A stretch of 7,917 nucleotides of DNA, taken from positions 1-7,917 of the forward strand of contig CAYZJD010000215.1 of assembly GCA_964478455.1 (NCBI GenBank), given 5' to 3'. Below, in pieces: positions 5,883 through 7,917 of the stretch; position 1 is the first letter of the stretch; every line of letters begins with the position of its first letter. The translations under genes were made by a program, and so were the position numbers. The notes beneath the pieces were generated by a model, which saw only the letters and a list, made by a program, of their open reading frames with translations, was not told where the DNA came from and did no database searches. The DNA is from CAYZJD01 sp964478455. Lineage in GTDB: Bacteria; Acidobacteriota; Terriglobia; Bryobacterales; Bryobacteraceae.

Positions 5883-6035
5883 GCCAGCAACGGACGCACG
5901 CAACAGTACCCTGGGTTCGGCCAGCCGGCACAGGGCACCATCGGCCAGCGTGAGATACGACTCCAAGCGCCGACGGAGCGAAAACCCAGGACGCCCACAC
6001 GCCGCCGTCCGCGCGCCACACGCAGCCTCATCCGC

Positions 6036-6041
6036 TATAAT
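6036..6041 (+). promoter_or_regulatory. Perfect -10 box giving a likely leaderless start for the CorA-like gene
   Basis: TATAAT is followed by 7 nt (CACCGCC) and then the ATG at 6049, so the expected +1 falls at 6048-6049. There is no Shine-Dalgarno sequence. Nothing resembles a -35 box at 16-18 bp (GCGCCA at 17 bp). Confidence 0.5.
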
Positions 6042-6048
6042 CACCGCC

Positions 6049-7728
6049 ATGGCTGCCGGGATTGCCCACCTGCACACGTATTTCTTCTTCCCGTTTTCGA
6101 TCGACAAGCAGGCTGTCCTCGAAGACCACAAGGAGCTCTGGAGGAAGCGCCACTGGATCGACGGGCTCGACGACTGGATCGCCGCGCACCGGCTGGACGG
6201 GCGCCCCCGGGTGGCCGAGCGGCTCGGAGGGTGGCAGCGCGCGGCTTACAGCCAGGTCGACATGGATTCGCCCGCCTACCAGGACATGGTCTTCTTCCAT
6301 CCCATTGTCCGGCGCGTCTTCTTCGACACCACTGACGCCATCGGCGGCGAGAAGGAAGCGCTCCTCCGCTGCTACACGATCCCGATCCCCGCGGGCACGC
6401 GAGTCTGGTTCGAAGCCGAGGACCGCAGGGGACGGAGCGCCCGGCTTGAGGTCACCGATCTCCGGCTGTTCCTGTTCGCCAACGGCATCGGCATCCTGTC
6501 GATCGGCGTCGAGGCCTTCCACCTGACCGCCCAGGAGGCGTTGTGGATCAACGAGACCATGAGGAAGGTCTACCCGTCGAGCGGGCGTCAGATTCGCGAA
6601 TCGCGCGTCCCTTGCCGCATGGCGCTCACGCTCGAGCGCGACGGGACCGCGGAGACTCTGGCCGAGGAGCGGTTCGAGAAGTGCGACATGCTCGGCTTCC
6701 TGCCGCCGCTCGCCAGGACCATCACCTCGCTCCTTTACTTCGCCGACTACGAGCAGGAGGAGTACGAGCCGGTGCTCGACGAGCGGATGATCGTCTATAC
6801 GTACTTCGCCGTGGATCCGGCCACGGCAGAGGAAGGATTCCTCGAATCGGACGACTACCAGGTCTTGCTGAGCCGGTTCCTCTACGTGGACCGTTTGGGG
6901 GACGGCTTTCGCTACGAGCCCGGTTTCACCCGCGCGCAGATGCGGCAGCAGATGTACCGCCGCTGGTCGCACCAGGGGACCTGGTACGGCTTCACCAGCT
7001 ACTCCAACATCACCGCCGCTATCGGCGCCCATGACTGCGACGAACACCAGTTGCGCGAGGGCTTTCTGATTCACCGCATGTTCACCAGCAGGTACTACCT
7101 CATGGCGCTGGTCGCTCTCTTCTACCGCGCCACCCTGCTGGATTACTCTGAGCGAACCGCCCTCGTCTCCAAGCAGCTCTACCTGGACATGGAGGACGGC
7201 CGCTACTCACCGGAGAACATCCGCATGGCCAACGACCTCCGGGCCGAGTTCCTCCACTTCTCCAATTACTGGCACTTCGACGAACTCGCCAACAAGGACG
7301 AGGAGCTGGAGCACTTCCAGATGATGTGCCGCGAGTACCGCATCGAGACGATGAAGACCGAAATCGAGGAGGAGATCGAGAAACTGAACGCGTCGTTGTA
7401 CAACTACTACCAGTACCGCAACACGGAGGCGGTCAATCGCCTGGCCATGTTGAGCCTGCTGCTCGGCATGGGCGCAGTCATCACCGGATTCTTCGGGATG
7501 AATTTCGGGTGGCACTTCGGCCGCATCTTCTTCGAGCCCGACCGGGCGACGCTGCCGGTCCACTACGTCGCCGTCGCCCTCGTGGTGCTGATGGCCTTCG
7601 GCGCCATCGTTTTCGGCCTGTACGTGGTCGCGGCCCACTGGGCGGACTACCGGGAGATCCTGATCCCGGGCGGCAAGCGGCGCGAACGCGGCCCGACCAG
7701 CCTCAAGCGCACACCCCCGCGCACCTAA
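6049..7728 (+). CDS. CorA-like GMN divalent cation transporter with enlarged N-terminal domain
   Basis: A 559-aa protein of the 2-TM-GxN (CorA/ZntB) type, which forms pentameric channels for Mg2+ or other divalent ions in the inner membrane. The C-terminal module is clear: a long acidic/basic helix (about 410-460, with MKTEIEEEIEKLNASL), TM1 (about 463-482) ending in GFFGMNF with the GMN filter at 483-485, a short periplasmic loop containing FEPDR, TM2 (about 504-528), then a basic cytoplasmic tail (GGKRRERGP). Usual members have YGMNF; here Tyr is Phe. About 460 residues precede TM1, roughly 200 more than in CorA or ZntB, and I do not recognise the first part (1-290), which starts HTYFFFPFSIDK. 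The frame is open 65 codons upstream, but I chose ATG 6049 because TATAAT ends 7 nt before it and the upstream stretch overlaps the toxin promoter. The transported ion is unknown. Confidence 0.82.
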   Translation: MAAGIAHLHTYFFFPFSIDKQAVLEDHKELWRKRHWIDGLDDWIAAHRLDGRPRVAERLGGWQRAAYSQVDMDSPAYQDMVFFHPIVRRVFFDTTDAIGGEKEALLRCYTIPIPAGTRVWFEAEDRRGRSARLEVTDLRLFLFANGIGILSIGVEAFHLTAQEALWINETMRKVYPSSGRQIRESRVPCRMALTLERDGTAETLAEERFEKCDMLGFLPPLARTITSLLYFADYEQEEYEPVLDERMIVYTYFAVDPATAEEGFLESDDYQVLLSRFLYVDRLGDGFRYEPGFTRAQMRQQMYRRWSHQGTWYGFTSYSNITAAIGAHDCDEHQLREGFLIHRMFTSRYYLMALVALFYRATLLDYSERTALVSKQLYLDMEDGRYSPENIRMANDLRAEFLHFSNYWHFDELANKDEELEHFQMMCREYRIETMKTEIEEEIEKLNASLYNYYQYRNTEAVNRLAMLSLLLGMGAVITGFFGMNFGWHFGRIFFEPDRATLPVHYVAVALVVLMAFGAIVFGLYVVAAHWADYREILIPGGKRRERGPTSLKRTPPRT

Positions 7729-7735
7729 GAGAATC

Positions 7736-7842
7736 TCACCACCAAGACACAAAGACACCAAAAAAGGCAAAAGAAGATCACCACAAAGACAAAAAGACAC
7801 TAAGAAATTCTTTCCTTGCTTTTCTTGGTGTCTTGGTGGTGA
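7736..7842. repeat. Three-unit CACCAAGACAC intergenic inverted/direct repeat
   Basis: Unit A begins at 7736 (TCACCACCAAGACACAAAG) and unit B, a diverged direct copy, begins 42 bp later at 7778 (TCACCACAAAGACAAAAAG). Unit C, ending at 7842, is inverted: 7828-7842 is the exact reverse complement of 7736-7750. B and C meet at the palindrome AAGAAATTCTT (7802-7812). A or B can fold with C into a long hairpin. The purine-rich, low-GC composition contrasts sharply with the flanks. It lies between converging genes, so it could end transcription from both sides. Similar CACCAAGACACAAAG intergenic repeats occur widely in Acidobacteriota and related environmental phyla as I recall, unverified here. Confidence 0.8.
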
Positions 7843-7851
7843 TTCCCGCGC

Positions 7852-7917
7852 TCACCGCTTCGTCAAGTCGCGGATGTAGATGTCCTTGAAGCGCATGTTG
7901 CCCTCGCCGCCGGAGTG
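7852..7917 (-). CDS. C-terminus of a probable DUF1080 (3-keto-disaccharide hydrolase) protein
   Basis: On the minus strand 7917-7855 encodes 21 residues ending FKDIYIRDLTKR, followed by TGA (7854-7852). The sequence, with HSGGEGNMRFKDIYIRDL, is the typical final strand of DUF1080/3-keto-disaccharide hydrolase beta-sandwich domains, in which G-x-I/M-x-F-x-x-I-x-I-x-x-L closes the jelly roll. These are usually exported glycan-processing proteins. The rest lies beyond the window, so no catalytic features can be judged. It converges with the CorA-like gene across the 7736-7842 repeat. Confidence 0.65.
   Translation of the reverse strand, partial: HSGGEGNMRFKDIYIRDLTKR

Noticed and set aside
5854..6048. 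Extended N-terminus of the CorA-like protein from 5854
   Set aside because: These 65 codons cover the toxin operator and promoter region and include the TATAAT. Protein-like composition starts at 6049.
7207..7889. ORFs 7207-7800 (minus) and 7326-7889 (plus)
   Set aside because: Both overlap the CorA-like gene in other frames and run into the CACCAAGACAC repeat, which lacks stops in several frames.

Overview
The window looks like a metagenomic contig from a high-GC Gram-negative bacterium. Its gene content, signal-peptide hydrolases and a CACCACCAAGACAC-type intergenic repeat suggest Acidobacteriota (Bryobacterales/Solibacter-like). That placement comes from general resemblance, not a search. 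Bases 1-31 are not biological: they match the Nextera/Tn5 read-1 adapter with its 19-bp mosaic end, so the contig truly begins at base 32.

Left part: a truncated M48 metalloprotease gene (minus, 373 to the contig edge) diverges from a plus-strand run of three genes. These are a class V PLP enzyme (510-1658), a TIM-barrel sugar isomerase/epimerase-like protein (1705-2469) and a secreted M14 zinc carboxypeptidase with a C-terminal amidotransferase-like fold (2460-4844). The second and third overlap by 10 bp. The 46-bp gap between the first and second can form two mutually exclusive hairpins, one of which hides the Shine-Dalgarno sequence of the second gene. The run looks like an operon, but no shared pathway can be named from sequence.

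Middle: 4845-5288 is a convergent, palindrome-rich non-coding stretch with two diverged direct repeats, each carrying a GC hairpin, and a nested palindrome between them. Next, on the minus strand, is a type II toxin-antitoxin pair: a BrnT-like toxin (5842-5576) and a CopG/RHH antitoxin (5579-5289), joined by an ATGA overlap. A perfect 17-bp inverted repeat overlapping the predicted promoter is the obvious candidate autoregulatory operator.

Right part: a divergent gene (6049-7728) encodes a 559-aa CorA-like membrane protein with a C-terminal two-helix GMN module and an unusually long cytoplasmic N-terminal region. A perfect TATAAT ends 7 nt before its ATG, suggesting a leaderless mRNA. Past it is a triple-unit inverted/direct intergenic repeat (7736-7842), then the last 21 codons of a convergent gene resembling a DUF1080/3-keto-disaccharide hydrolase, cut by the window edge.

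No clearly new multi-gene system is demonstrable here. The items most worth checking are the enlarged CorA-like protein with its leaderless start, the toxin-antitoxin operator, the palindrome cluster at 4845-5288 and the hairpin switch at 1665-1698.
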